A stretch of DNA of 64,000 bases from Caulobacter soli (GCF_011045195.1 NZ_CP049199.1:744001-808000); one strand, 5' to 3'; positions 15,648-25,555 are shown, numbered from the stretch's first letter. Notes: generated by a model from the sequence alone, not told the origin. Numbers and translations: made by a program.

Positions 15648-16538
15648 ATGCGAGTTTTCGTCACCGGCGCCACGGGTTTCATCGGTTCGGCCGTCGTCCA
15701 GGATCTGATCGGCGCGGGCCACCAGGTGGTCGGTCTGGCGCGTAGCGACACGGGCGCCCAGGCCCTGGCGGCCGCCGGCGCGGAGGTCCTGCGCGGCGAC
15801 CTGGAGGATCTGGACGCCCTGAGCGCGGGCGCCGCCGCCTCGGACGGGGTGATCCACACCGCCTTCATCCACGACTTCTCCAAGTTCGCCGAGAACAGCG
15901 CGATCGACCGGCGAGCCATCGAGACGATGGGCGAGGCGCTGGCCGGCTCGAACCGGCCCCTGGTGGTCAGCTCCGGCGTCGCCCTGCTGGCCCCCGGGCG
16001 GGTGTCGACCGAGACGGACGCTCCGCCCGCCGCGTCGCCGGCGCCGCGCGTCTCGGAACAGACGGCGATGGCCCAGGTGGAGCGCGGGGTGCGGGCCAGC
16101 GTGATCCGGCTGGCGCCCTCGGTGCACGGCGACGGCGACCATGGCTTCGTGCCGATCCTGATCGGCATAGCGCGCGCCAAGGGCGTGTCGGCCTATGTCG
16201 GCGAAGGCCGCAACCGCTGGCCGGGCGTGCACCGGCTGGACGCGGCGACCCTGTACCGGCTGGCGCTGGAAAAGGGCGAGGCCGGCGGTCGCTATCACGG
16301 GATCGGCGAGGAGGGCGTGGCCTGCCGCGACATCGCCGAGGTGATCGGCAAGCGCCTGGGCCTGCCGGTGGTCTCCAAGTCGCCCGAAGAGGCCGGCGAG
16401 CACTTCGGCTTCCTGGGCCACTTCTTCGCGGTGGACTGCCCGTCGTCCAGCGCCCTGACCCAGGCCGAACTAGGCTGGCGTCCGACCCGGCCGGGCCTGT
16501 TGGAGGACCTGGACCACCCGCGCTATTTCGGGGGGTGA
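15648..16538 (+). CDS. Extended SDR / NAD-dependent epimerase-like protein
   Basis: A 296-residue extended short-chain dehydrogenase. The Rossmann motif [11 protein letters not shown] starts at residue 6. [12 protein letters not shown] lies where the catalytic Ser is expected, but the usual YxxxK is not obvious, as in atypical members. Substrate is unknown. The start is the ATG after AGGAGAG. It is divergent from the AraC regulator, which probably controls it. Confidence 0.85.
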   Translation: MRVFVTGATGFIGSAVVQDLIGAGHQVVGLARSDTGAQALAAAGAEVLRGDLEDLDALSAGAAASDGVIHTAFIHDFSKFAENSAIDRRAIETMGEALAGSNRPLVVSSGVALLAPGRVSTETDAPPAASPAPRVSEQTAMAQVERGVRASVIRLAPSVHGDGDHGFVPILIGIARAKGVSAYVGEGRNRWPGVHRLDAATLYRLALEKGEAGGRYHGIGEEGVACRDIAEVIGKRLGLPVVSKSPEEAGEHFGFLGHFFAVDCPSSSALTQAELGWRPTRPGLLEDLDHPRYFGG

Positions 16539-16556
16539 TCGGGACCTGACAACAAT

Positions 16557-16644
16557 CCCGTCTCCCCGGCGAAGGCCGGGGCCCAGGTGAAACCCCCGAG
16601 CCGCTCAGGATGAATCTGGGTCCCGGCCTTCGCCGGGAAGACGG
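16557..16644. repeat. Family C palindromic element
   Basis: It has CCCGTCTCCCCGGCGAAGG arms with an inverted partner. It sits between the convergent SDR and GMC oxidoreductase genes and is close in sequence to the 9633 copy, including the centre, but inverted. Confidence 0.85.
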
Positions 16645-16655
16645 AATTTAAAGGC

Positions 16656-18296
16656 CTAAGCCAGCGCTTCTCCATCCTTGTGCGGATCCAGGTTCCGTGT
16701 CGGCGCCAACACCTCCGCGGTCGGCGTACGCGCCCCCAGCCGGTCGATCAGGTGATCCCCCACCCGCATGGCGTTGGCCACCGTGGTCAGGGTGGGGTTC
16801 ACGGCGTTGGCCGAGACGAAGAAGCTGGTGTCGACCACATAGAGGTTGTCCAGCTCGTGGGCCTTGCAGTCGCGGTCCAGCACCGAGCTCGCGGGATCAG
16901 CCCCGAACCGGGTCGTGCCGCACTGGTGGGCGGTGCCGTACAGCGGCAGCAGCGAGTCGAATTGGAAATGGTGCTGCGACACCGGGTGGGCGTGGTCGAC
17001 GAAGCCGTCCAGCGACGACCGCAGCGTCTTCACCAGCCGGTCGTGGCCTTCCAGATTGCCGAACGTGTAGTCCAGCGAGATGCGGCCGTCGGCATTGAGC
17101 CGCACGCGGTTGTCGGCCTGGGGCAGGTCCTCGGAGATCACCAGCATCGACAGCATGCGGTCGGCCGCCGCGCCCGACAGGGCGTCGGGCACCAGGGCCG
17201 GCGGCAGCCAGTCCTCGACCTGGCCCTCCAGGGTCTGGCCCGACATGTATTCCAGCAACTGGATATGGCCCATCGGCAGGTCGTAGCCGCCGCGCGGATC
17301 GCCCCAGTAGAAGTCGTTGACCGCCAGGGTCTTGGGGAAGGTGATGTCCTGCCGCCGGGCGGTCAGCGAGACCATGGCGGTGGAGTTGTGGAACATGTAG
17401 TTGCGGCCGACCTGGTCCGAACCGTTGGCCAGGCCGTTCGGGTGGGCGGCGTTGGCCGAGGCCTGCAGCACCACGGCGGTGTTGGCCGCGCCGGCCGCCA
17501 GCACCACGATGTCGCCGCTCCAGCGCTCCTCGCCGTGCTCGGCCTGGCAGACCACCTCGGTGACGGTTTTGCCGGAAGGATCGGTCTCCAGCCGCAGCAC
17601 CTTGCGCCCGGTCAGCAGGGTGACGTTGGGCAGGTCCATCAGCGGCTCGACCGCGATGCTGCGCGCGTCGGACTTGGCCTTCAGCAGGCAGGGATAACCG
17701 CCGCAGGTCTTGCACTTGATGCAGGTGGAGGTGACCGGATGGGCCTGGTCCAGCTTGACGCCCAGCGGCAGGGAGAACGGCCGCCAGCCCTGCGTTTCCC
17801 AATGGCCTTTCAGAGCCGCCACGCCGGGATCGTGATGGACGGCGGCGTAGGCGTAGGGCGGCTCGTCGCCGTTCTCGGTCGGGTCGTCGCCGCGCGCGCC
17901 GTGCACCTGCCACAGGGTCTCGGCCTCGGCGTAGTAGGGGGCCAGATCCGTCAGGCTGATCGGCCAGGCCGGCGAGATCCCGCCCGCGTGCTTCACCTCG
18001 GTGAAGTCGCGCCCGCGCATGCGCATCAAGGCCGCGCCGTAGAAGCTGGTGTTGCCGCCGACCCAGTAGTGGGTGTTGGGCGTGAACGGGCGCTTGTTCT
18101 TGTCGTACCAGCGCTCCTGGGTGCGGTAGCGGCGCTGGATGAAGACCGCCTTGGGGCTCCAGTTCTCGGCCTCGCGCGGGATGTGCTCGCCGCGTTCGAG
18201 GATCAGGATGGTCTTGCCGGTCGGGGCCAGCCGCTGGGCCAGGGTCGCCCCGCCCGCGCCCGAGCCGATGATCACGATGTCGAAGCGCGTCGCCAT
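16656..18296 (-). CDS. GMC family oxidoreductase
   Basis: A 546-residue FAD-dependent glucose-methanol-choline oxidoreductase. The FAD motif GSGAGGATLAQRLA is near the start, VVLAAGAANTAVVLQ mid-protein, and the C-terminal GMC signature NLYVVDTSFFVSANAVNPTLTTVANAMRV contains the expected Asn-Pro. A cysteine cluster (CIKCKTCGGYPC, about 190-202) suggests the metal- or disulfide-bearing subgroup. No Tat signal is evident. It lies 34 bases after an SDR gene in the same direction, so an oxidation pathway pair is likely; substrates are unknown. Confidence 0.9.
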   Translation of the reverse strand: MATRFDIVIIGSGAGGATLAQRLAPTGKTILILERGEHIPREAENWSPKAVFIQRRYRTQERWYDKNKRPFTPNTHYWVGGNTSFYGAALMRMRGRDFTEVKHAGGISPAWPISLTDLAPYYAEAETLWQVHGARGDDPTENGDEPPYAYAAVHHDPGVAALKGHWETQGWRPFSLPLGVKLDQAHPVTSTCIKCKTCGGYPCLLKAKSDARSIAVEPLMDLPNVTLLTGRKVLRLETDPSGKTVTEVVCQAEHGEERWSGDIVVLAAGAANTAVVLQASANAAHPNGLANGSDQVGRNYMFHNSTAMVSLTARRQDITFPKTLAVNDFYWGDPRGGYDLPMGHIQLLEYMSGQTLEGQVEDWLPPALVPDALSGAAADRMLSMLVISEDLPQADNRVRLNADGRISLDYTFGNLEGHDRLVKTLRSSLDGFVDHAHPVSQHHFQFDSLLPLYGTAHQCGTTRFGADPASSVLDRDCKAHELDNLYVVDTSFFVSANAVNPTLTTVANAMRVGDHLIDRLGARTPTAEVLAPTRNLDPHKDGEALA

Positions 18297-18330
18297 GGGA
18301 TGTCCAAGACTGGAGGGGCGGAAAACGGGA

Positions 18331-19155
18331 TCAGTCGGCGGCCAGGTGGTACTTGGCCGAACCCTTCATCAGGCCCCAGCGGACCAGGCCCTGGGGCAGG
18401 TAGTGCAGCAGGGTCGCGGCCACGGCGTTGTGCCAGCCCGGCACCACGACGACCTTGCCGTGGTCGTTGGCCTTCAGGGCGGCGGCGACCACCTGGTCCG
18501 GCGTCTGGAACAATCGGCGTGGGGCCTCCGCCATCACCGCGTCGGTGCCGTTGGCGCTGGCGAACTCGGTCTGGGTGAAGCCCGGGCAGACGGCGGTGAT
18601 CTTCAGACCGGCGGCGCGGTACTCGGCGTCCAGCGCCTGGGTCAGCTTGATCATCAGGCTCTTGGCCCCCGGATAGAGGGTGTGGCCCGCCACCCCCGGC
18701 GCGAAGCCGGCCAGGGAGGCGACGTTGATGATCCGGCCGCCGCCGCGCGCGACCATGTCGGGGATCACCCCGTGGGCCAGGCCGCACGCGGTGACCACCA
18801 GGGTCATCAGGAAATCCTGCTGTCGCGACCAGGGCACGTCGTCGAAGCTCTGGGCGATCGAGAAGCCGGCGTTGTTGACCAGCACGTCCACCCGCCGCCC
18901 CCGGGCCGCGACGGCGTCCAGCACGGTCTGGTTGGCGCCCAGCACCGACAGGTCGGCGGGCAGGGCGAAGGCGGTGACGCCGTGGCGAGAGGACAGCTCG
19001 GCGGCCAGGGCTTCCAGCCGGTCGGCGCGGCGGGCGACCAGGGCCAGGTCGTGGCCGCGCGCCGCCAGGGCCCGGGCGAAGGCCTCGCCGATGCCGGACG
19101 AGGCGCCGGTGACCAGGGCCAGCGGGCGTTCGGAAGACGAAGCGGTTTCAGCCAT
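18331..19155 (-). CDS. Short-chain dehydrogenase/reductase
   Basis: A 274-residue classical SDR. TGASSGIG near residue 16, NNAG, the catalytic Ser in NVASLAGF, and YPGAK (Tyr-x-x-x-Lys) are all visible. The hydrophobic C-terminus (LLHYLPQGLVRWGLMKGS) suggests membrane association, as in DltE-like SDRs. It is probably co-transcribed with the GMC oxidoreductase downstream. Confidence 0.9.
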   Translation of the reverse strand: MAETASSSERPLALVTGASSGIGEAFARALAARGHDLALVARRADRLEALAAELSSRHGVTAFALPADLSVLGANQTVLDAVAARGRRVDVLVNNAGFSIAQSFDDVPWSRQQDFLMTLVVTACGLAHGVIPDMVARGGGRIINVASLAGFAPGVAGHTLYPGAKSLMIKLTQALDAEYRAAGLKITAVCPGFTQTEFASANGTDAVMAEAPRRLFQTPDQVVAAALKANDHGKVVVVPGWHNAVAATLLHYLPQGLVRWGLMKGSAKYHLAAD

Positions 19156-19234
19156 AACCCGTCTCCCGAGGCCTTGCCCACAAGGGACTATAGCCCTCCG
19201 ACCTCGCCGGCATAGGGCGCGCGAGCGAAGGCGT

Positions 19235-19270
19235 AAAAAAGGCCTCCCGGGGCGAACCCGGAAGGCCTTT
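19235..19270 (-). terminator. Rho-independent terminator of fba
   Basis: On the minus strand, AAAGGCCTTCCGGG pairs with CCCGGGAGGCCTTT over a short loop and is followed by a run of T. It ends the gap-pgk-fba transcription unit. Confidence 0.85.
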
Positions 19271-19296
19271 GTCGTCTCGTCGCAAGAGCGCGGCTT

Positions 19297-20388
19297 TTAC
19301 TCGGCCGCGGCCTTCTTCGCCGCTTCGCCGAACTTGGCGTGCAGTTCGCCCGAGGCGTAGCGCTTGGCCATGGTCGCGGTCGACAGGGCCTTGACCTTGT
19401 CGGCGTGGCCGGCCGAGCCGAACTGCACGAAGCGGTCCTGGCAGACCTTGCGCATGGCTTCCTTGGCGGGCTTCAGATAGGCGCGCGGGTCGAACTCGCC
19501 GGGCTTTTCCGCCAGAATCTTGCGGATCGCGCCGGTGATGGCCAGGCGGTTGTCGGTGTCGACATTGACCTTGCGCACGCCGTGCTTGATGCCGCGCTGG
19601 ATCTCTTCGACCGGAACGCCCCAGGTCTGGGGAATGGCGCCGCCGTACTGGTTGATGATGTCCTGCAGGTCCTGGGGGACCGAGCTGGAGCCGTGCATCA
19701 CCAGGTGGGTGTTGGGCAGGCGGTGGTGGATGTCCTCGATCACGTTCATGGCCAGGACGTCGCCGTCCGGCTTGCGCGTGAACTTGTAGGCGCCGTGGCT
19801 GGTGCCCATGGCGATGGCCAGGGCGTCGACGCCGGTCTGCTGCACGAAATCGACCGCCTGGTCGGGGTCGGTCAGCAGCTCGGCGTGGCTCAGCACGCCT
19901 TCGAAGCCGTGGCCGTCCTCGGCCTCGCCCATGCCGCTCTCGAGCGACCCGAGCACGCCCAGTTCGCCCTCGACCGACACGCCGCAGCTGTGAGCCATCT
20001 GGACCACCTTGCGGGTGACCTCGACGTTGTACTCGTAGGTGGCGGGGGTCTTGGCGTCTTCCATCAGCGAGCCGTCCATCATCACCGAGGTGAAGCCGTA
20101 CTGGATCGCCGTGGCGCAGGTCGCCGGGCCGTTGCCGTGGTCCTGGTGCATGCACACCGGGATATTGGGATAGATCTCGGCCAGGGCGTCGATCATCCGG
20201 GCCAGCATGATGTCGTTGGCGTAGTTCCGCGCCCCGCGCGACGCCTGGATGATGACCGGCGAGTTGACGGCTTCGGCCGCCTCCATGATCGCCAGGCCCT
20301 GTTCCATGTTGTTGATGTTGAACGCCGGCAGCGCGTAGTCGTGCTCGGCCGCATGGTCCAAAAGCTGTCTTAGCGTGATCCTCGCCAC
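19297..20388 (-). CDS. fba: Fructose-bisphosphate aldolase, class II
   Basis: A 363-residue Zn2+-dependent aldolase that splits fructose 1,6-bisphosphate into two triose phosphates. Zn ligands are visible in HQDHGNGPA, the class II signature [31 protein letters not shown], and NVDTDNRLA. It belongs to the long subtype seen in alphaproteobacteria with a Lys/Ala-rich tail. It is the last gene of the gap-pgk-fba cluster, with a strong terminator after it. Confidence 0.95.
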   Translation of the reverse strand: MARITLRQLLDHAAEHDYALPAFNINNMEQGLAIMEAAEAVNSPVIIQASRGARNYANDIMLARMIDALAEIYPNIPVCMHQDHGNGPATCATAIQYGFTSVMMDGSLMEDAKTPATYEYNVEVTRKVVQMAHSCGVSVEGELGVLGSLESGMGEAEDGHGFEGVLSHAELLTDPDQAVDFVQQTGVDALAIAMGTSHGAYKFTRKPDGDVLAMNVIEDIHHRLPNTHLVMHGSSSVPQDLQDIINQYGGAIPQTWGVPVEEIQRGIKHGVRKVNVDTDNRLAITGAIRKILAEKPGEFDPRAYLKPAKEAMRKVCQDRFVQFGSAGHADKVKALSTATMAKRYASGELHAKFGEAAKKAAAE

Positions 20389-20565
20389 GTGGTGTTCTCC
20401 TGCAAGCGTGAGTGTGTTGGGTCGTTTCTTGTTGTTGGGGCCTTTGACGCTTTGCGTTCTTCGCCCGTAGTCCGCGTCGAGTTTCCTCCGTCTCGACGGT
20501 CGTCCCTGAAGCCGTCCGCCCGGTCTCTCGCCGGGACGAACGGATCAGATTGAAACGCTTCGGCC

Positions 20566-21756
20566 CTAGGCCTCGAGGGCCGCGACGCCAGGAAGGGTCT
20601 TACCCTCCATCCATTCAAGAAACGCGCCGCCGGCCGTCGAGACGAAAGTGAAGTCGCTCGACACGCCCGCGTGGTTCAAGGCCGCCACGGTATCACCACC
20701 GCCAGCGACGGCGACGATCTTACCCGATTTGGCGAGTTTGGCGGCGTGTTTTGCCGCCGAAACAGTCGCTTCGTCGAACGGCGGCACTTCAAACACGCCG
20801 AGCGGGCCGTTCCAGATCAGGGTGTTGGAGGCGTCCATGGCCTCGATCAGGCGTTGAGCGCTCTTGGGGCCGGCGTCCAGGATCAGGTCGTCGGCCTGCA
20901 CTTCGGAGAGTTCGCGGGTCTGGGCGTCGACGCCCGGAGCGACCTTCTTGGCCACCACCACGTCGATGGGCAGCAGCAGCTGGCAGCCGCTCTTTTCCGC
21001 CGTGGCGATGATTTGGCGGGCGGTGTCGGCCAGGTCCTTTTCGCAGAGCGAACCGCCCACGTCGTGGCCCTGGGCGAACAGGAAGGTGTTGGCCATGCCG
21101 CCGCCGATCGCCAGGCGATCCAGCTTGGCGACCAGGTTGTTGAGCAGGTCGAGCTTGGTCGAGACCTTGGAGCCGCCGACGATGCCCAGCACGGGCTTCT
21201 TGGGATTGCCGAGCGCGGCGTCCAGGGCGTCCAGCTCGCGCTGCATGGCCAGGCCCGGATAGGACGGCAGCAGGCGGGCCAGGGCTTCGGTCGAGGCGTG
21301 GGCGCGGTGGGCGGCGCTGAAGGCGTCGTTGACATAGAGGTCGCCGTTGGCGGCCAGCTGGGCGGCGAAGTCGGCGTCGTTCTTCTCTTCGCCGGCGTGG
21401 AAGCGGACGTTCTCGAACAGGGCGACGCCGCCGTTCTCCAGGCCGTCGACCACGGCCTTGGCTTGCGGCCCGACGGCGTCGGCGGCGAAGGCGACCGGCT
21501 GCTCCAGCAGCTTGGACAGCGGCTCGGCCACGAAAGCCAGGCTCATCTCCGGCACGACCTTGCCCTTGGGGCGGTCGAAGTGGGCCAGCAGGATGACCTT
21601 GGCGCCCTTGGTCGACAGGTAGTGGATCGTCGGCAGGGCCGCGCGCAGGCGGGTGTCGTCGGTGATCTTGCCGCCGTCGACGGGCACGTTGAAGTCCACC
21701 CGGACCAGGGCGCGCTTGCCGGCGAGATCGGCGGTGTCGAGGGTGCGGAAGGGCAT
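20566..21756 (-). CDS. pgk: Phosphoglycerate kinase
   Basis: A 396-residue enzyme that makes ATP from 1,3-bisphosphoglycerate. The start MPFRTLDTADLAGKRALVRVDFNVP is the family signature; HFDRPKG, GGSKVSTKL, the GPLGVFE motif and TVAALNHAG/STAGGAFLEWMEG confirm both lobes. I chose this ATG since the longer upstream reading includes the neighbour gene. It lies 25 bases after the small membrane protein gene. Confidence 0.96.
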   Translation of the reverse strand: MPFRTLDTADLAGKRALVRVDFNVPVDGGKITDDTRLRAALPTIHYLSTKGAKVILLAHFDRPKGKVVPEMSLAFVAEPLSKLLEQPVAFAADAVGPQAKAVVDGLENGGVALFENVRFHAGEEKNDADFAAQLAANGDLYVNDAFSAAHRAHASTEALARLLPSYPGLAMQRELDALDAALGNPKKPVLGIVGGSKVSTKLDLLNNLVAKLDRLAIGGGMANTFLFAQGHDVGGSLCEKDLADTARQIIATAEKSGCQLLLPIDVVVAKKVAPGVDAQTRELSEVQADDLILDAGPKSAQRLIEAMDASNTLIWNGPLGVFEVPPFDEATVSAAKHAAKLAKSGKIVAVAGGGDTVAALNHAGVSSDFTFVSTAGGAFLEWMEGKTLPGVAALEA

Positions 21757-21781
21757 GACGAACTCGTTGTTGGAGGAGCGT

Positions 21782-22114
21782 TCAGAGGACGCGATAGACT
21801 TGCGCGGTGTGATCGGCGGGAGGCGCGACGAGAGCGGGCAGGAACATCCCGCCGGTAATGGCGCCGGCGATGGCGAAATGCGCCCACCGCGCCTTGCCGC
21901 GATGGCGCAGGCCGACCCAGACGAGGGCCGCAAGCCATAGCACCGCAAAGGTAAGCAGCATCAGCAACTGGATGCCTGAAGGGGTGGACCAGGCCCGAGC
22001 GAGCAACGGAAAAACGAAAGGAAGAGCGATCAAGGTTGGGCCGCCGACAAAGGCGCCCAACCAGATCAGGCCGGTCGCGGCCCAGAGCAGGATTTGCTTG
22101 GGCCGCTCCGTCAT
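21782..22114 (-). CDS. Small three-helix membrane protein between gap and pgk
   Basis: A 110-residue protein with hydrophobic segments at about 8-40, 49-68 and 78-97. Its ATG shares one base with the gap stop (TGATG), so translation is coupled to gap. No family is recognised. Its conserved-looking place inside the glycolytic cluster hints at a role tied to central metabolism, but this is inference only. Confidence 0.7.
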   Translation of the reverse strand: MTERPKQILLWAATGLIWLGAFVGGPTLIALPFVFPLLARAWSTPSGIQLLMLLTFAVLWLAALVWVGLRHRGKARWAHFAIAGAITGGMFLPALVAPPADHTAQVYRVL

Positions 22115-23121
22115 CAGAGGAACTTCGCCATTTCCAGAGCGGTGTCGCTCATGCGGGTCGCGAAGCCCCATTCGTTGTCGTACCAGCTGAGCACGCGGAC
22201 CAGCTTGCCCTCGATGACCTGGGTCTGGGGCAGGGCGGCCGTCGAGCTGGCGGCGATGTGGTTCATGTCGTGCGAGACCAGCGGGTCGGTGGTGGTGAAC
22301 AGCACGCCGTTCATCGGGCCGTCGGCGGCGGCCTTCAGGGCGGCGTTGACCTCTTCGACGGTGGTGTCGCGCGACGGCACGACCTTCAGGTCGATGACCG
22401 AGACGTTCGGGGTCGGCACGCGGATCGACGAGCCGTCCAGCTTGCCCTTCAGGGCCGGCAGCACCAGGCCCAGGGCCTTGGCGGCGCCGGTCGAGGTCGG
22501 GATCATGCTGAGACCCGCGGCGCGAGCGCGGTAGAGGTCCTTGTGCATGGTGTCCAGCGTCGGCTGGTCGCCGGTGTAGCTGTGGATCGTGGTCATGTAG
22601 CCACGCTCGATGCCGGTCAGGTCCTGCAGCACCTTGGCCACCGGGGCCAGGGCGTTGGTGGTGCACGAGCCGTTCGAGACGATGATGTCGTCGGCGGTCA
22701 GGACCTCGTGGTTGACCTTGTAGACGATGGTCTTGTCGGCGCCGTCGGCGGGGGCCGAGACCAGCACGCGCTTGGCGCCGGCTTCCAGGTGCAGGGCGGC
22801 CTTGTCGCGAGCGGTGAAGATGCCCGTGCACTCGAACGCGATGTCGACGTTCAGTTCCTTGTGCGGCAGGTCCTTGGGGTCGCGGATCGCCGTGACCTTG
22901 ATCTTGCCCATGCCGATGTCGATCCAGTCCTCGCCGGACGTGATCGTGCCGGGGAAGCGGCCGTGGACGCTGTCGTAGCGCAGCAGGTGGGCGTTGGTCT
23001 CGACCGGGCCCAGGTCGTTGATGGCGACGACCTCGATGTCGCGGCGCGCATGCTCGGCGATGGAACGCAGGACGAGACGTCCGATCCGGCCGAAGCCGTT
23101 GATGGCGACGCGAATGGCCAT
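22114..23121 (-). CDS. gap: Glyceraldehyde-3-phosphate dehydrogenase
   Basis: A 335-residue type I GAPDH. The NAD motif NGFGRIGRLVLR is at 8-19, the catalytic Cys153 in SNGSCTTN, and TGDQPTLD, the substrate-binding region ARAAGLSMIPTSTGAAKA and WYDNEWGF are all present. It oxidises glyceraldehyde 3-phosphate with NAD+ and phosphate. It is first gene of the gap-orf-pgk-fba cluster and divergent from zauP. Confidence 0.96.
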   Translation of the reverse strand: MAIRVAINGFGRIGRLVLRSIAEHARRDIEVVAINDLGPVETNAHLLRYDSVHGRFPGTITSGEDWIDIGMGKIKVTAIRDPKDLPHKELNVDIAFECTGIFTARDKAALHLEAGAKRVLVSAPADGADKTIVYKVNHEVLTADDIIVSNGSCTTNALAPVAKVLQDLTGIERGYMTTIHSYTGDQPTLDTMHKDLYRARAAGLSMIPTSTGAAKALGLVLPALKGKLDGSSIRVPTPNVSVIDLKVVPSRDTTVEEVNAALKAAADGPMNGVLFTTTDPLVSHDMNHIAASSTAALPQTQVIEGKLVRVLSWYDNEWGFATRMSDTALEMAKFL

Positions 23122-23350
23122 GAGGTCTTTCTCCTAACGAGCGTTCGGCCGGGTCGACCGACGTTACCTTGATTTTGCAGCGCGTTTTGCGGTGCGGGGC
23201 GGGGAAGTCAACCCCAAGAAACCTCCGCGAGCGCTCACATAGGATGAGCTATTGTGATCCGCACGGTTTCATCGCCCAATTGTCGCCATGGCGGGTGGCG
23301 AAGCCGACGGCAGTCTATATGTTGCGCTGCATGAAGTTTGGACGATGCCG

Positions 23351-23755
23351 ATGACCCCGGGCGAAGGAAACGCCCTCGAACTGGCCGCGCGCCGCCTGGA
23401 GCGCGCCGTCAGCCAGTTGGAACAGAAGATCGCCGCCGAACGCGCGGCGCGTCCGGTCGTGGCCGCGTCCGGCGAGCCGGGCCTGTTCGACGCCGACGTC
23501 GAGGCCGAGTCCAAGGCCGCGCGCCTGTCGCTGGACCTGGAGGCCGCCCGCGCTCGCGAGAAGGCGCTGGAGGAGGCCGGCGAGCAGGCTTCCGAAGCCC
23601 TGGGCCGCGCCATCGCCGAGATCCGCGCCGCCCTGGGCGACGAGAGCCTGATCACCGAAGGCGTCCATGACGACGACGAGGAAGACGAGGAGGGCGCTGA
23701 AGAGGGCGACCTGTTCGGCGGCTTCGACGACGGCGTGACGGAAAGGGAGGCCTGA
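23351..23755 (+). CDS. zauP: Coiled-coil protein ZauP (ZapA upstream protein)
   Basis: A 134-residue coiled-coil protein. Residues about 7-95 are almost entirely heptad-like helix, followed by a very acidic tail (DDDEEDEEGAEEGD). In Caulobacter the gene immediately upstream of zapA encodes ZauP, which works with ZapA to tighten the FtsZ ring. The gap to zapA is 2 bases. The start could be either of two ATGs two codons apart. Confidence 0.85.
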   Translation: MTPGEGNALELAARRLERAVSQLEQKIAAERAARPVVAASGEPGLFDADVEAESKAARLSLDLEAARAREKALEEAGEQASEALGRAIAEIRAALGDESLITEGVHDDDEEDEEGAEEGDLFGGFDDGVTEREA

Positions 23756-23757
23756 GC

Positions 23758-24084
23758 ATGGCCCAACTGACCATCCAGGTGAACGGCCGCCCCTACACCG
23801 TCGGCTGCGAGGACGGGCAGGAAGCCCACCTGCTGGAAATCGCCCGCCTGTTCGACCGCCAGGTCCGCCAGGTCAGCCAGGATGTCGGCCAACTGGGCGA
23901 GACGCGCCTGTTCCTGATGGGCGCCCTGCTGCTGGCCGACGAGCTGTCGGACCTGAAGCTGCGCCTGGCCCACGCCCAGTCCGAACTGGCCCGCCTGCAG
24001 ACCGAGCAGACGCGGGTGGAGATCCGGGCGATCAAGGCGCTTGACGCGGCGTCCGAGAAGATCGAGGCCCTGGTTCAGGGGTAG
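23758..24084 (+). CDS. zapA: Z-ring associated protein ZapA
   Basis: A 108-residue ZapA. The N-terminal globular part (VNGRPYTVGCEDGQEAHLLEIARLFDRQVRQV) is followed by a C-terminal coiled coil. It binds FtsZ and bundles the cytokinetic ring. It is co-transcribed with zauP. In many proteobacteria 6S RNA follows zapA; in this window three other genes intervene. Confidence 0.94.
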   Translation: MAQLTIQVNGRPYTVGCEDGQEAHLLEIARLFDRQVRQVSQDVGQLGETRLFLMGALLLADELSDLKLRLAHAQSELARLQTEQTRVEIRAIKALDAASEKIEALVQG

Positions 24085-24428
24085 GCTTGATCCCTCTCTC
24101 ATAGAGAGAGGGAGGGGCCCGCCGCGAAGCGGTGGGAGGGTGAGAGGTTACACTCTCTCAGAACCAAGCTCCGACGAAGACGCCCGATACCGGCGGCCGC
24201 ATCAGTGGCGTGAAATCTCGCTCCCTTTTTTGAAATGCCCAACGGCTCCGGATTTGCCGGCTGGCGGTGAAACCTCTCACCCTCCCACCACCTGCGGCGG
24301 CGGACCCCTCCCTCTCTCAAAGAGAGAGGGTTCAAGGGGGCAATGACGGTTGAAGGAATGGCGGGTGTTGAGGCCGCCCGACAACCTGTAGCGTTCCGAA
24401 CGGGATCCCACCTGTTCAGGAGAGCAGC
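24085..24428. other. 344-bp intergenic region, mostly repeat
   Basis: No gene is seen. Most of it is a family E palindromic element (24092-24330); the remaining 98 bases before the L,D-transpeptidase gene should hold its promoter and a ribosome-binding site (CAGGAGAGCAGC). Confidence 0.7.
24092..24330. repeat. Family E palindromic element, large inverted pair
   Basis: The outer arms are CCCTCTCTC hairpins, followed inward by GGGAGGGTGAGAGGTT and its complement, around a non-repeated centre of about 110 bp. It is the longest element in the window. Confidence 0.8.
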
Positions 24429-25454
24429 ATGCGAAAATCCACGCTCTTGGCCGACAGCACGCGGCGGGCCGCGATGATCATGGGCCTAGCGGCGGCGTTC
24501 TGCGCCCCCACCGCCCACGCCCAGGGCGCCAAGGCCAGCTCCGCCGCCGAGTTCGCGCGGATGGCCGACCAGCTCAAGCCCGGCCAGTGGGTGTGGGCGT
24601 CGCAGATCGCGCCCAAGGGACCGTTGCTGGTCTATGTCGACCTGTCGCGCCAGCTGGCCACGGTCTATCGCAACGGCGTGCGGATCGCGGTCAGCACCAT
24701 CTCGTCCGGCCGCGAGGGCTACGAGACCCCGACCGGCGTGTTCACGATCCTGCAGAAGGACGCCGACCACAAATCCAACAAGTACAACAGCGCCCCCATG
24801 CCCTATCAGCAGCGGCTGACCTGGGACGGGGTGGCGCTGCACGCCGGCGGCCTGCCGGGCTATCCCGAGAGCCATGGCTGCGTGCACATGCCGATGGGCT
24901 TCTCAAAGGAACTGTTCAAGATCACCACCCTGGGGGCGACCGTGGTGGTGGCCGGCGACGCGGCCAAGCCGATGCAGGCCAGCGACGCGCCGCTTTTGGC
25001 GCCGATCGACGCCTCCGGCGCGCCACGTCCGCTGGAGACCCTGGCCGACCAGGACTATCGCTGGACGCCCGAGCGCGCCCCGACCGGCCCGCTGACCATC
25101 GTGGTTTCCAAGCGCGACCAGGCCATCGTCGTGCTGCGCAACGGTGTCGAGATCGGCCGCAGCCGCGCCCAGATCGCCGACGACGATCCCGGCACCCACG
25201 TCATCAACCTGACCACCGGTCCGGGCGGCGCCCCGCGCTGGATCTATGTCGGCGTGCCGGGCCACGACGCCGACGCCGGCCAGGCGCTGGACGAGGCGAT
25301 CCTCAACCGCGTGAAGCTGCCGCGCGGCTTCTACGAGGCGGTGAAGGGCCAGCTGAAGCCCGGCGCGACGATCCTGGTCACCCAGTCCAGCGTCGGCGAG
25401 GGCGAACCGGGCCGGCCTCTGACGATCCTGGACAGCGTGACGCCGACCCCGTGA
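24429..25454 (+). CDS. L,D-transpeptidase (YkuD) family protein
   Basis: A 341-residue exported protein with a signal peptide ending at about residue 32 (AHAQG). The YkuD catalytic domain spans about 65-175 with the HxxG...SHGC motif: HAGGLPGYPESHGCVHM, nucleophile Cys151. The C-terminal half (about 205-330) looks like a second, YkuD-like domain without the catalytic Cys. Such enzymes make 3-3 peptidoglycan crosslinks or attach proteins. It stands between zapA and the 6S RNA locus. Confidence 0.9.
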   Translation: MRKSTLLADSTRRAAMIMGLAAAFCAPTAHAQGAKASSAAEFARMADQLKPGQWVWASQIAPKGPLLVYVDLSRQLATVYRNGVRIAVSTISSGREGYETPTGVFTILQKDADHKSNKYNSAPMPYQQRLTWDGVALHAGGLPGYPESHGCVHMPMGFSKELFKITTLGATVVVAGDAAKPMQASDAPLLAPIDASGAPRPLETLADQDYRWTPERAPTGPLTIVVSKRDQAIVVLRNGVEIGRSRAQIADDDPGTHVINLTTGPGGAPRWIYVGVPGHDADAGQALDEAILNRVKLPRGFYEAVKGQLKPGATILVTQSSVGEGEPGRPLTILDSVTPTP

Positions 25455-25468
25455 GGGGGGGGGCGAAA

Positions 25469-25555
25469 CCTCGTCCTTCGACAAGCTCAGGATGAGGTTT
25501 TCGAATGTCGGGGCCTACACAATGGTCCTCATCCTGAGCTTGTCGAAGGACGAGG
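25469..25555. repeat. Family D palindromic element
   Basis: Same arms as the 14461 copy (CCTCGTCCTTCGACA...). It lies between the convergent L,D-transpeptidase and aminotransferase genes. Confidence 0.85.

Noticed and set aside
16656..19155. GMC oxidoreductase plus SDR as a secondary-metabolite cluster
   Set aside because: No synthase, carrier protein or transporter accompanies them; a small oxidative pair is the simpler reading.
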